The position numbers and the translations under genes were made by a program. Under the pieces are notes generated by a model, which was not told the DNA's origin, made no database searches, and saw only the letters and a list, made by a program, of their open reading frames with translations. From Bosea sp. RAC05 (lineage in GTDB: Bacteria; Pseudomonadota; Alphaproteobacteria; Rhizobiales; Beijerinckiaceae): 64,000 nt of DNA. The stretch lies in the NCBI RefSeq assembly GCF_001713455.1, contig NZ_CP016464.1, positions 2,900,001 to 2,964,000 of the forward strand, written 5' to 3'. Positions 51,519-59,918 of this stretch are shown one piece after another (position 1 is the stretch's first letter; each line of letters starts with the position of its first letter).

Positions 51519-52724
51519 ATGCCAGACACCGCCACGCCATCCGCTCCTGGCCCGCAGGAAACGCGGCAGCCCGCGGCACGCGCCGCGCGCGTCCAGCCCT
51601 TCATCGTCATGGACGTGATGAACCAGGCGGCTGCGATCGAGCGGGGCGGCGGCTCGGTCGTCCACATGGAGGTCGGCCAGCCCTCGGCGCCGACGCCGGC
51701 CTCGATCCGCGCCGCCGCGGCGCGCGCGCTCGAGCATGGCCGCATCGGATACACCCAGGCGCTGGGCACGGATTCGCTGAGGGCTCGCATCGCCCGACAT
51801 TACGGCGAAGCCTATGGCGTCGATGTGGCGGCCGAGCGCGTCGTGGTCACGACCGGCTCCTCGGGCGGCTTCATCCTCGCCTTCCTCGCCTGCTTCCAGC
51901 CCGGCGCGCGCATCGCCATCACCGCCCCTGGCTATCCGGCCTATCGCAACATCCTGATCGCACTGGGCCTCGAGCCGGTGGCGATCGAGGTCGGCCCCGA
52001 GACGCGCTTTGCCCTGACGCCGGACCTCATCGCCCGCGCCCATCGCGAGAAGCCACTGGCGGGCGTGCTGACGATGAGCCCGGCCAATCCGACCGGCGTC
52101 GTGATGGCGCCCGACGCCATCGCCGCCGTGGCCGCGGAGTGCCGCCGGCTCGGCCTCTGGTATATCTCGGACGAAATCTACCACGGGCTGACCTACGACC
52201 AGCCGGCGACGACGGCGCTGTCGGCCGACCCCGACGCGATCATCGTCAACTCCTTCTCGAAGTACTACTGCATGACCGGTTGGCGCGTCGGCTGGCTGGT
52301 CGTGCCGCAGCGGCTCGTGCGCACCATTGAGCGGCTGCAGCAGAACCTCTCGATCTCGGTGCCCTATCTGAGCCAGGTCGCGGGCGAGGCCGCGTTCGAG
52401 GCGACCGCCGAATGCGAGGCGATCAAGGCCGGTTATGCGGAAAACCGCGCCTATCTGCTGGAGGCGCTGCCAAAGATCGGGCTCGGCGATTTCCTGCCCG
52501 TCGACGGCGCCTTCTACATCTATTGCGACATCGGCCGATATTCCAATGATTCCATGAGCTTCTGCCGCGATGTTCTGAATGGCGCCGGCGTCGCGATCAC
52601 GCCCGGACTGGATTTCGACGAAGGCCGCGGCGCCCGCACGGTCCGGCTATCCTTCGCCGGTTCGCTGGGAGAGTGCGAGGAGGCGGTGGCGCGGATGGGC
52701 ACCTGGCTGCAGCGGAGCATCTAG
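51519..52724 (+). CDS. Class I/II pyridoxal-phosphate aminotransferase
   Basis: 401-aa fold-type I aminotransferase. The PLP lysine is in NSFSKYYCMTGWRVGW; other contacts are TTGSSGG, APGYPAYRN, MSPANPTGV and YISDEIYHGL. The carboxylate-binding Arg is in ARTVRLSFA. It resembles aspartate/aromatic aminotransferases and YfdZ/AlaA-type enzymes; the substrate is not certain. ATG at 51519 is chosen; the frame upstream to 51399 has no aminotransferase character. Confidence 0.85.
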   Translation: MPDTATPSAPGPQETRQPAARAARVQPFIVMDVMNQAAAIERGGGSVVHMEVGQPSAPTPASIRAAAARALEHGRIGYTQALGTDSLRARIARHYGEAYGVDVAAERVVVTTGSSGGFILAFLACFQPGARIAITAPGYPAYRNILIALGLEPVAIEVGPETRFALTPDLIARAHREKPLAGVLTMSPANPTGVVMAPDAIAAVAAECRRLGLWYISDEIYHGLTYDQPATTALSADPDAIIVNSFSKYYCMTGWRVGWLVVPQRLVRTIERLQQNLSISVPYLSQVAGEAAFEATAECEAIKAGYAENRAYLLEALPKIGLGDFLPVDGAFYIYCDIGRYSNDSMSFCRDVLNGAGVAITPGLDFDEGRGARTVRLSFAGSLGECEEAVARMGTWLQRSI

Positions 52725-52787
52725 CCAGCGCTTGCCAAGGCCCCCATCACAGCGCCAAATCGCGCTGACGCTGGGGAGTGTGACGGC

Positions 52788-55034
52788 ATGGCTTCGGGAT
52801 TGGTGAGTCGCGGATTGATCGCGGCGCTGGGGGCTATCGGCCTCGTCCTGGCGATGGCGCCTTCGGGCCGGGCGCAAGCGCCAGCACAGCCGCCGGTCAT
52901 CCTGACGCTCACCGGCGAAGAGGCCCCCGACACTGTCCGCCGCATGGTCGAGGCCCTGTCGCGCGAGGGGCGCCAGGTCGAAATCCGGATCTCAGGCACC
53001 GCACCGGCCAAGGCCGGCACCGCTGCATCGAAGCCGGAGCCCAAGGCGATCGCCGCGGCGGAGACCGCGGAGACGACGATCGACGCGCTGGTCGACCACA
53101 TTGTCGAGGGCATCGACTACGGCACGGCCTCCGTTCCGCGCATCGGCGAACTGGGGCAGGACTGGGAGCGGGCCTGGCTGGCAAATCGCAACGGAACGAC
53201 CGGCCCCTCGGCCTCCGCGCGCATCGGCCTGATCATCCTCCTGGCCCTGGCGGTCGCGGGCGCGTTCCGTCTGGCCAGCGCCAGCTGGTTCCGCCGCAGG
53301 ATGCAGCCGGCGTCAGAGACGTTCACGGCGCGGCTCGTCGCATCCTCCTGGGGGCTCCTGCAGGATGGAGCGACGATCCTGCTGGCGCTGATGCTGGCCA
53401 GGCTCTGCCGCAACCTCTGGCTGCCCGAGGCGGACCTCGCCTCGATCGCGCTGACGACGCTTGCAAACGGCGCGGCGATCGGCGCGGTCTATGCCGCGGT
53501 CGGGCGCTTCCTGCTCGCGCCCGGCGCCGACCAGCGGCGGCTGATGCCGATGCCGCGGGCCGAGCGGCATTTCAGGCTGCTTATGGTCTATGCGGTGGTG
53601 ACCCCCGTCATCATCGTCGTGCTGCTGCTGGCCGGGCGCGTCGGCTCCGGGCCCCATCCCTTGGCCGGCCTGCTGCTGCTGTCGGGGCTGGTGGCGCTGC
53701 TGTTCAAGCTCTGGTGGTTCCACGACATGCGCCGCGACCTCGCCGCGCTGATACTCGGCGGCTCGGACTCGCCGGGCCCCTGGCGCAGGCTGATCGCGCT
53801 GGCCGCGCCCTGGTTCTACATGGCGACCGCGGTCGTCCTCTGGGCCGTCGGCCGCGCGGCGGCGATGATGTCCGATGGCGGGCGCTGGGCGGAAGCCGCG
53901 GCGATCACCCAGACGGCGATCGTCATCATTCCCATCATCGCCGTCGGAATCGGCAGTTTCGTCGACTGTCGCGCCGCGCGCCGGGCCGTGACCACCGGGG
54001 CGACGCCGCTCTCGAAGGCGGCCGGCGCCGCGTTCCGGGCGGCGGCGGTCGGCGTGCTCTGGGCCGCCGGCTTCTATGTCGTGGCCAGGCTCTGGGCGGG
54101 GCTGCTCGTGGGAATGAGCACGGCCCAGTTCGGCACGGTCTCGCGACAGGCTGCGGGCGTGGCCGTCTTCGCCTTCGCCGGCTGGGTGGCGCTGGTCTTC
54201 CTGCGCGTCTTCTTCGACGCCTGCGCCCCGAAGCGCCGCGCCTCGGGGCCGATGGAGGAAGAAGAGGAGGGGCACGCCGACAGCGTCCCGTCCCGCCTCG
54301 CCACGGTGCTGCCGGTGCTGCGGGGCGTGGTGCTGGGCGCGGTGCTCGGCCTCACCATCCTGATCGTGCTGTCGCGCCTGGGCGTCGATATCGGCCCGCT
54401 GCTCGCTGGCTTCGGCATCCTGGGCCTGGCCCTCTCCTTCGGCTCGCAGGCCCTCGTGCGCGACATCGTCTCCGGCGTCTTCTTCATGCTGGAGGACGCC
54501 TTCCGCGTCGGCGAATATGTCGACACCGGCCGGCTGAAGGGCACGGTCGAGAAGATCTCGCTGCGTTCGATGCAGCTGCGCCACCAGAGCGGGCAGATCC
54601 ACACCATCCCCTTCGGCCAGATCCAGCAGCTGACCAATGCCAGCCGCGACTGGGCGACGATCAAGTTCAACGTCCGGCTCGATCACTCGGCCGACATCGA
54701 GCAGGCCCGCAAGACGATCAAGAAGGTGGGGCTGGCCCTGCTCGAAGACCCCGAATTCGGGCCACACTTCATCGCCCAGCTCAAGATGCAGGGCGTTGCC
54801 GACATCACCGACAGCGCCGTCGTGATCCGGCTGAAATTCACCGCCAAGCCGGCACAGGCCTCGACGCTGCAGCGCGAGGCCCTGAAGCGGGTCTATCGCG
54901 CCCTGAACGAGGCCAAGGTGCCCTTCGCCTCGAATGCGGTGACCGTGCGCGGCGGGGAGGGTAGCTCGACCTCGGGCGCCGCCGCGATCGCCGCCGTCCC
55001 GCCGCCGAGCCCGCTGGCGCCGGCGGCCGGCTGA
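52788..55034 (+). CDS. MscS-family mechanosensitive channel with large N-terminal region
   Basis: 748 aa. A signal peptide (about 1-25) leads to a periplasmic segment (about 26-140), then about nine to ten hydrophobic helices, and the MscS pore and beta domain near the C-terminus. The pore-lining helix and following loop read LAGFGILGLALSFGSQALVRD (split over about residues 540-560), then FRVGEYVDTG. It would open under hypo-osmotic tension. The family is the MscK/YbdG-like larger class. Confidence 0.86.
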   Translation: MASGLVSRGLIAALGAIGLVLAMAPSGRAQAPAQPPVILTLTGEEAPDTVRRMVEALSREGRQVEIRISGTAPAKAGTAASKPEPKAIAAAETAETTIDALVDHIVEGIDYGTASVPRIGELGQDWERAWLANRNGTTGPSASARIGLIILLALAVAGAFRLASASWFRRRMQPASETFTARLVASSWGLLQDGATILLALMLARLCRNLWLPEADLASIALTTLANGAAIGAVYAAVGRFLLAPGADQRRLMPMPRAERHFRLLMVYAVVTPVIIVVLLLAGRVGSGPHPLAGLLLLSGLVALLFKLWWFHDMRRDLAALILGGSDSPGPWRRLIALAAPWFYMATAVVLWAVGRAAAMMSDGGRWAEAAAITQTAIVIIPIIAVGIGSFVDCRAARRAVTTGATPLSKAAGAAFRAAAVGVLWAAGFYVVARLWAGLLVGMSTAQFGTVSRQAAGVAVFAFAGWVALVFLRVFFDACAPKRRASGPMEEEEEGHADSVPSRLATVLPVLRGVVLGAVLGLTILIVLSRLGVDIGPLLAGFGILGLALSFGSQALVRDIVSGVFFMLEDAFRVGEYVDTGRLKGTVEKISLRSMQLRHQSGQIHTIPFGQIQQLTNASRDWATIKFNVRLDHSADIEQARKTIKKVGLALLEDPEFGPHFIAQLKMQGVADITDSAVVIRLKFTAKPAQASTLQREALKRVYRALNEAKVPFASNAVTVRGGEGSSTSGAAAIAAVPPPSPLAPAAG

Positions 55035-55051
55035 TCGCTGCTCCGCTCAAG

Positions 55052-55082
55052 AAAAAGGCCGCTGCGGTGTCCCGCAGCGGCC
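55052..55082 (-). terminator. Rho-independent terminator of rne, shared with mscS-type gene
   Basis: Perfect 11-base stem GGCCGCTGCGG (55057-55067) / CCGCAGCGGCC (55072-55082) with loop TGTC. On the minus strand it is followed by TTTTTC, so it terminates rne transcripts; its hairpin probably also ends the convergent channel-gene transcript. Confidence 0.85.
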
Positions 55083-55091
55083 CTTGGTTCG

Positions 55092-57851
55092 TCAGCCTCG
55101 GCCGGCCAGCTTGTTCCACCAGCCGCCGCGCTTCGGGCGGTCCGGATCGGGCGGGGTCAGCACCACCGCGACCGGCTCCTCGATCACCCGCGGCGCGGGG
55201 GCCGGAGCAGGCTCGGGCTCCGCGACGGGAGCGGCTTCCACCGGCGCCGGCGCTTCGGGCGCGGCAACAGCCGCGACCGGCTCGGAAGCCTCGCCAGCTT
55301 CGGTGATCGGCACGACCTTCTTGCGCGAGCGGCTGCGCTTGGGCTTCTCGGCCTCGACGGGCGCGGGCTCGACCTCGGCTGCAGGAGCCTCGGCGATGAC
55401 CGTCTCCGCGGCGGCCTCGAGCGGCTGCTCCGCCTCGCCCTTCGGCTTGCGACCGCGGCGGGCGCGCTTGGGCTTCTCCTCGGCGATCGGCTCAGCAGCA
55501 GCGGCTTCCGGTTCGGCGTTGACGGCAACCGGCTCGGATGCGGTCACGCGATCCTCGGCGACGCCATCCGCAGACGATTCCCCGCCGTCCTCGTCACCCT
55601 CGTCGTCGCCGCCATCGGCCTCGTCGCTGCCGCCGTCGAGACGCACGCCATTGGCGTCACGCTCGCCGCCACGCCGGCGCCGCCGGCGACGACGGCGCTT
55701 GCGCCCGCCTTCGCCGCGCTCGCCCTCGGCCTTGTCCTCGCGGCCGGCGGTGGCCACGGCCTCGGTCGGGCCGACATCGTTTTCGGCGTCCTGCGCCTCG
55801 GCTTCGGCGGCTGCGTCGAGCGCGTCCTCGTCGAGATCGGACAGCACCGCTTCCGCCTTGATCGCGGACGGAACGATGCGGCCCTCATTGCCGACGAACT
55901 CGCCGCGCTCAACCTCGAAGTAGCGGGTGCCGAGCAGCGTCGCATCGGTGTTGATGGTCACGGCGATGTTGAAGCGCGCCTCCAGATCGGCGAGATGCGC
56001 GCGCTTCTGGTTGAGCACGTAGAGCGCCACCTCCGGCCGCGTCCGGACATTGAGGTTGTGCGAGGCGCTCTTGATCAAGGTCTCCTCCAGCGCGCGCAGG
56101 ATCTGCAGCGACACCGAGGAGGCCGAGCGCATCATGCCGGCGCCGGCGCAATGCGGGCAGGGCACGGAGGAGCTCTCGAGCACGCCGGTGCGGATGCGCT
56201 GGCGCGACATCTCGAGCAGGCCGAAGGCCGAGATGCGGCCGACCTGAATGCGGGCGCGATCGTCCTTCAGGCACTCCTTGAGCTTCTTCTCGACCGCGCG
56301 GTTGTTGCGGTTCTCCTCCATGTCGATGAAATCGATCACGATGAGACCGGCGAGGTCGCGCAGGCGCAGCTGGCGGGAGATCTCCTCCGCCGCTTCGAGA
56401 TTGGTCTTGAGCGCCGTGTCCTCGATGTTGTGCTCGCGGGTCGAGCGCCCGGAGTTGATGTCGATGGCGACCAGCGCTTCCGTCTGGTTGATGACGATGT
56501 AGCCGCCGGACTTCAGCGTCACGGTGTTGGAGAACATCGCGTCGAGCTGGCTCTCGATCCCGAAGGAGGCGAAGAGCGGCGTCTGCTCGCGATAGGCCTT
56601 CACGCTCTTGGCATGGCTCGGCATGAGCATGCGCATGAAGTCCTTGGCCTCGCGATAGGCCTCGTCGCCGGCGACGTGAACCTCGTCGATGTCCTTGTTG
56701 TAGAGGTCGCGGATCGAGCGCTTGACGAGGTTGCCCTCCTCATAGACCAGCGCGGGCGCGACGGAGGCGAGCGTCAGCTCGCGCACGCTTTCCCACATCC
56801 GCATCAGATATTCGTAGTCGCGCCGGATCTCGACCTTGGTGCGCGAGGCGCCCGCGGTCCGCAGGATCAGGCCCATCCCCTCGGGAACCTCGAGCTCCTG
56901 GGCGATTTCCTTGAGCCGCTTGCGATCCTCGGCATTGGTGATCTTGCGCGAGATGCCGCCGCCCTTGCCGGTGTTCGGCATCAGCACCGAATAGCGGCCG
57001 GCGAGCGACAGATAGGTGGTCAGCGCCGCGCCCTTGTTGCCGCGCTCTTCCTTGACGACCTGCACCAGGATGATCTGGCGGCGCTTGATCACCTCCTGGA
57101 TCTTGTACTGGCGGCGCGAGCTGCGCTGCGGGCGCTCCGGCATGTCGTCGAGGGCGTCGCCGCCGCCGAGCTGCTCGGGCTCCTCGTGATCGCCGTCGTC
57201 CTGGCCGTTCTCGTCGCCCGAATCGTCCGACTCGCCGTCGTCTTGGCCGTTGTCATCGTCCCGGTCGCGGGCCTCGGCTGCGGAAGCATCCTCGCCACCG
57301 GTGGTCTCAAAGGTCAGCGGCGCGGCGTTCTCGACCGAATCCTCGGACGCCGATTCGGCGATGGCGGGAGCGAACTGCTCGCCGAAGGCCGGAGCGCCCT
57401 CGCTGACCATCGCGGCTTCCTTGCCATCGGTCTCGACGGCCTCGGCGCTGACGGTCTCGTCGGTCGCGGCCTTCTTGGCGCGCCCGTCACGGTCGCCCCG
57501 GCGACCACGGTCGCGGCGGCCGCGCTTCTCGCGCTTCTCCTCGTCGCGCTCGTCCTCGCGGTCGGCGCGGGCCTCGTCGGCCAGCAGGGCCTGCCGGTCG
57601 GCGACCGGAATCTGGTAGTAATCGGGATGGATCTCGGAGAAGGCGAGGAAGCCGTGACGGTTGCCGCCATACTCGACGAAGGCCGCCTGGAGCGAGGGCT
57701 CCACACGCGTCACCTTGGCGAGATAGATGTTGCCCCGGAGGGGCTTGCGGCTGGCAGCCTCGAAATCAAATTCCTCGATCCGCGATCCGCGGACCACCAC
57801 GACCCGGGTCTCTTCCGGGTGGGTGGCGTCGATGAGCATCTTGTTGGCCAT
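55092..57851 (-). CDS. rne: Ribonuclease E/G
   Basis: 919-aa RNase E, the central mRNA-decay endonuclease. The start is MANKMLIDATHPEETRVVV (57851); the extra 46 codons to 57989 cover the leader hairpins and are rejected. An acidic/basic low-complexity insertion (about residues 100-260) interrupts the S1 domain, typical of alphaproteobacteria. The catalytic region carries VAIDINSGRST and IDFIDME, and the Zn-link CPHCAGAG. The C-terminal third is an Arg-rich and Pro/Ala/Glu-rich degradosome scaffold. Confidence 0.92.
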   Translation of the reverse strand: MANKMLIDATHPEETRVVVVRGSRIEEFDFEAASRKPLRGNIYLAKVTRVEPSLQAAFVEYGGNRHGFLAFSEIHPDYYQIPVADRQALLADEARADREDERDEEKREKRGRRDRGRRGDRDGRAKKAATDETVSAEAVETDGKEAAMVSEGAPAFGEQFAPAIAESASEDSVENAAPLTFETTGGEDASAAEARDRDDDNGQDDGESDDSGDENGQDDGDHEEPEQLGGGDALDDMPERPQRSSRRQYKIQEVIKRRQIILVQVVKEERGNKGAALTTYLSLAGRYSVLMPNTGKGGGISRKITNAEDRKRLKEIAQELEVPEGMGLILRTAGASRTKVEIRRDYEYLMRMWESVRELTLASVAPALVYEEGNLVKRSIRDLYNKDIDEVHVAGDEAYREAKDFMRMLMPSHAKSVKAYREQTPLFASFGIESQLDAMFSNTVTLKSGGYIVINQTEALVAIDINSGRSTREHNIEDTALKTNLEAAEEISRQLRLRDLAGLIVIDFIDMEENRNNRAVEKKLKECLKDDRARIQVGRISAFGLLEMSRQRIRTGVLESSSVPCPHCAGAGMMRSASSVSLQILRALEETLIKSASHNLNVRTRPEVALYVLNQKRAHLADLEARFNIAVTINTDATLLGTRYFEVERGEFVGNEGRIVPSAIKAEAVLSDLDEDALDAAAEAEAQDAENDVGPTEAVATAGREDKAEGERGEGGRKRRRRRRRRRGGERDANGVRLDGGSDEADGGDDEGDEDGGESSADGVAEDRVTASEPVAVNAEPEAAAAEPIAEEKPKRARRGRKPKGEAEQPLEAAAETVIAEAPAAEVEPAPVEAEKPKRSRSRKKVVPITEAGEASEPVAAVAAPEAPAPVEAAPVAEPEPAPAPAPRVIEEPVAVVLTPPDPDRPKRGGWWNKLAGRG

Positions 57852-58489
57852 AGGTACGTTCCATGGGCGCGGCCGCCAGCGATACCCGCCGGGCTGCGGA
57901 CAGAGGTCCGTGGCCGCGGGCAGGGGCGCCGCGCTGAAGCCGGCGAGCGCCGGCGTGTTGCAGGAGCAAAAGCCGGCGAATGCCGGCATCTGAGACGGGG
58001 AAGTGTTCGATCGAGACAGAAGAGCGGCTCGGGAAAGCCGGCCGGGCGAAAGCCCCGGCGCAGTCCCGCAGGTATTGACGATTCACCGTTGAATTATGCG
58101 GCGTCGTATGCCCCGACATCTGTCCTGACCTGCGGCCCACCTGCCTCGGAAGGCGAGGCGCACCGCGTTTGCACGCTCGCGAGACGCTGGCCTGATGCTG
58201 TGGAACACGGGCACCGGGCGCCGGCCGTCTGCGGACGATCCATTGTGGCTGCCCTCTTGCAGTCTGACCCCGGACGCCGACGGGTCAACGGACCCGGATG
58301 CGCACCATGGGCGGCCTTGCAATGCAACCGTCCCCATTACAGACAGGTGACCGTGATTTGCAAGTCACATCGCGTCGGAGCCGCTGTGCGGTCTGCGCAG
58401 CCCGGTTCACCGCGGGGGCGCCCCGTGGTAACGGCCTGTTAGGAAGTCGCGTCGCTATGGTTAAGCCTTGGTGACGACAGCTCGGGAAG
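57852..58489. other. rne leader with tandem hairpins, and divergent intergenic region
   Basis: About 640 bases between divergent rne and amidase genes. Two GC-rich hairpins lie in the rne leader: GCCGGCG-AG-CGCCGGC (57939-57954) and GCCGGC-GAAT-GCCGGC (57972-57987). RNase E leaders are often structured for feedback control. The rest (58100-58480) has no recognisable gene; promoters were not assigned. Confidence 0.5.
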
Positions 58490-59770
58490 ATGGACCTGAC
58501 GCCTCCTTCGCTCATGGCCGGAATTGCGGCGCGGATCCGTCGGGTCCTGCGCCCTGCGTGCCTTGGGCTCGGCATTCTCGCGGGCATTGCCGCGCTGGCA
58601 CCGGCCGTCTCCAACAATCGCCCGCAGAACGACTTTCCGGTCGCGACCGACGCCAAGCTGGAGCAGATCGGCGAAACCGTTCGCCTGACCATGGCGCTGT
58701 CGCGCCCGCTCGACGTGAAGGCCTGGGTGCTCTCGGGCCCCGACCGTGTCGTGATCGATCTGCCCTCGACCAATTTCCAGGTACAGCCGGCCGTCGCCCG
58801 CAAGAGCGTGGGCGTCGTCGGCGCCTTCCGATTCGGGCTGTTCACCACCGACCGTGCCCGCATCATCATCGAGCTCACCCAGCCAGCCGTGGTCGCCAAG
58901 GCGGAGTCACGCCCGGTGCGCGGCGGCTTCGGTGAGCTGGTCATCGAATTGCGACGCACCAGCCGCGCCGAGTTCGCGGCGGCCGTCGCGCAGGCGCCGA
59001 TCCCCGAGGCCGCCCCCGCGACCGCCGCCCCGGTGCCGCCCAAGCCCACGGGCGAGACGCGCCAGACGGTCGTGATCGACCCTGGCCATGGCGGAATCGA
59101 CCCCGGCGCCGTCGTCGCCGCGATCGCCGAGAAGAACGTCGTGCTCGCCTTCGGCGCGAAGCTCAAGGAGCAGCTCGAGGCCAGTGGCCGCTACCGCGTG
59201 CTGATGACCCGCGAGGACGACCGCTTCGTCCCGCTGGCGGAGCGCGTCGGCATCGCCCGGGCGGCCGGCGCCGATCTCTTCATCTCGATCCATGCCGATT
59301 CGCTGACGCAGGCCCAAGAGGTCCGCGGCGCGACGGTCTACACCGGCTCGGAACGCGCGACCGACGCCGAGGCCGCGCGCCTCGCCGCCAAGGAGAACCA
59401 GTCGGACGCGGTGGCGGGGCTGGATGCCAGCGAAGACACGCAGGACGTCGCCGGGATCCTGATGGACCTCGCCAAACGCGAAACGCGGACCTTCTCCTCG
59501 GTATTCGCGCGCAATCTGGTCGAGACGCTCGGCGGCTCGGTGAAGATGCACAAGGTCCCGCTGCGGTCGGCCGGGTTTCGCGTCCTGAGCGCGCCCGACG
59601 TGCCCTCGGTGCTGATCGAGCTCGGCTACATGTCGAGCCCGAAGGACGCCGAGCTGCTCAATTCCGCCGAATGGCGCATCAAGGCGGTGACCGCAGTCGC
59701 GGCCGCGGTCGATGGCTATTTCCTCAACGCGCGGGCGCCGGCCGGCAAGGCGGCCGACAACCGCCGGTGA
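58490..59770 (+). CDS. N-acetylmuramoyl-L-alanine amidase (AmiC type)
   Basis: 426 aa: N-terminal export signal (about 1-40), AMIN domain (about 45-155) that localises to peptidoglycan or septum, then an Amidase_3 zinc hydrolase. Zinc ligands and catalytic residues are visible: H200 (DPGHGG), E214, H268 (SIHAD), and the catalytic Glu in VLIELGY. It cuts the amide between MurNAc and the stem peptide during cell separation. PBP1a follows about 150 bases on. Confidence 0.9.
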   Translation: MDLTPPSLMAGIAARIRRVLRPACLGLGILAGIAALAPAVSNNRPQNDFPVATDAKLEQIGETVRLTMALSRPLDVKAWVLSGPDRVVIDLPSTNFQVQPAVARKSVGVVGAFRFGLFTTDRARIIIELTQPAVVAKAESRPVRGGFGELVIELRRTSRAEFAAAVAQAPIPEAAPATAAPVPPKPTGETRQTVVIDPGHGGIDPGAVVAAIAEKNVVLAFGAKLKEQLEASGRYRVLMTREDDRFVPLAERVGIARAAGADLFISIHADSLTQAQEVRGATVYTGSERATDAEAARLAAKENQSDAVAGLDASEDTQDVAGILMDLAKRETRTFSSVFARNLVETLGGSVKMHKVPLRSAGFRVLSAPDVPSVLIELGYMSSPKDAELLNSAEWRIKAVTAVAAAVDGYFLNARAPAGKAADNRR

Positions 59771-59918
59771 GCGCGGCGCCGGCAGCGCGCGTCGCGACGA
59801 AGCGTCATGTGGTTGCGAGGCCACGGTTTGGCCATGTGGGTCATGTTATAGAGCTGATTTGAAGCGGGCCGGCCGGCTGCGATACCGGCGGTCCGCGAAG
59901 CAAGGGCCAGGGCCTGAG

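Noticed and set aside
58428..58453. GTAACG-N16-CGTC upstream of the amidase gene
   Set aside because: The -10 does not match CGWA and the gene is a housekeeping cell-wall gene; probably a chance match.
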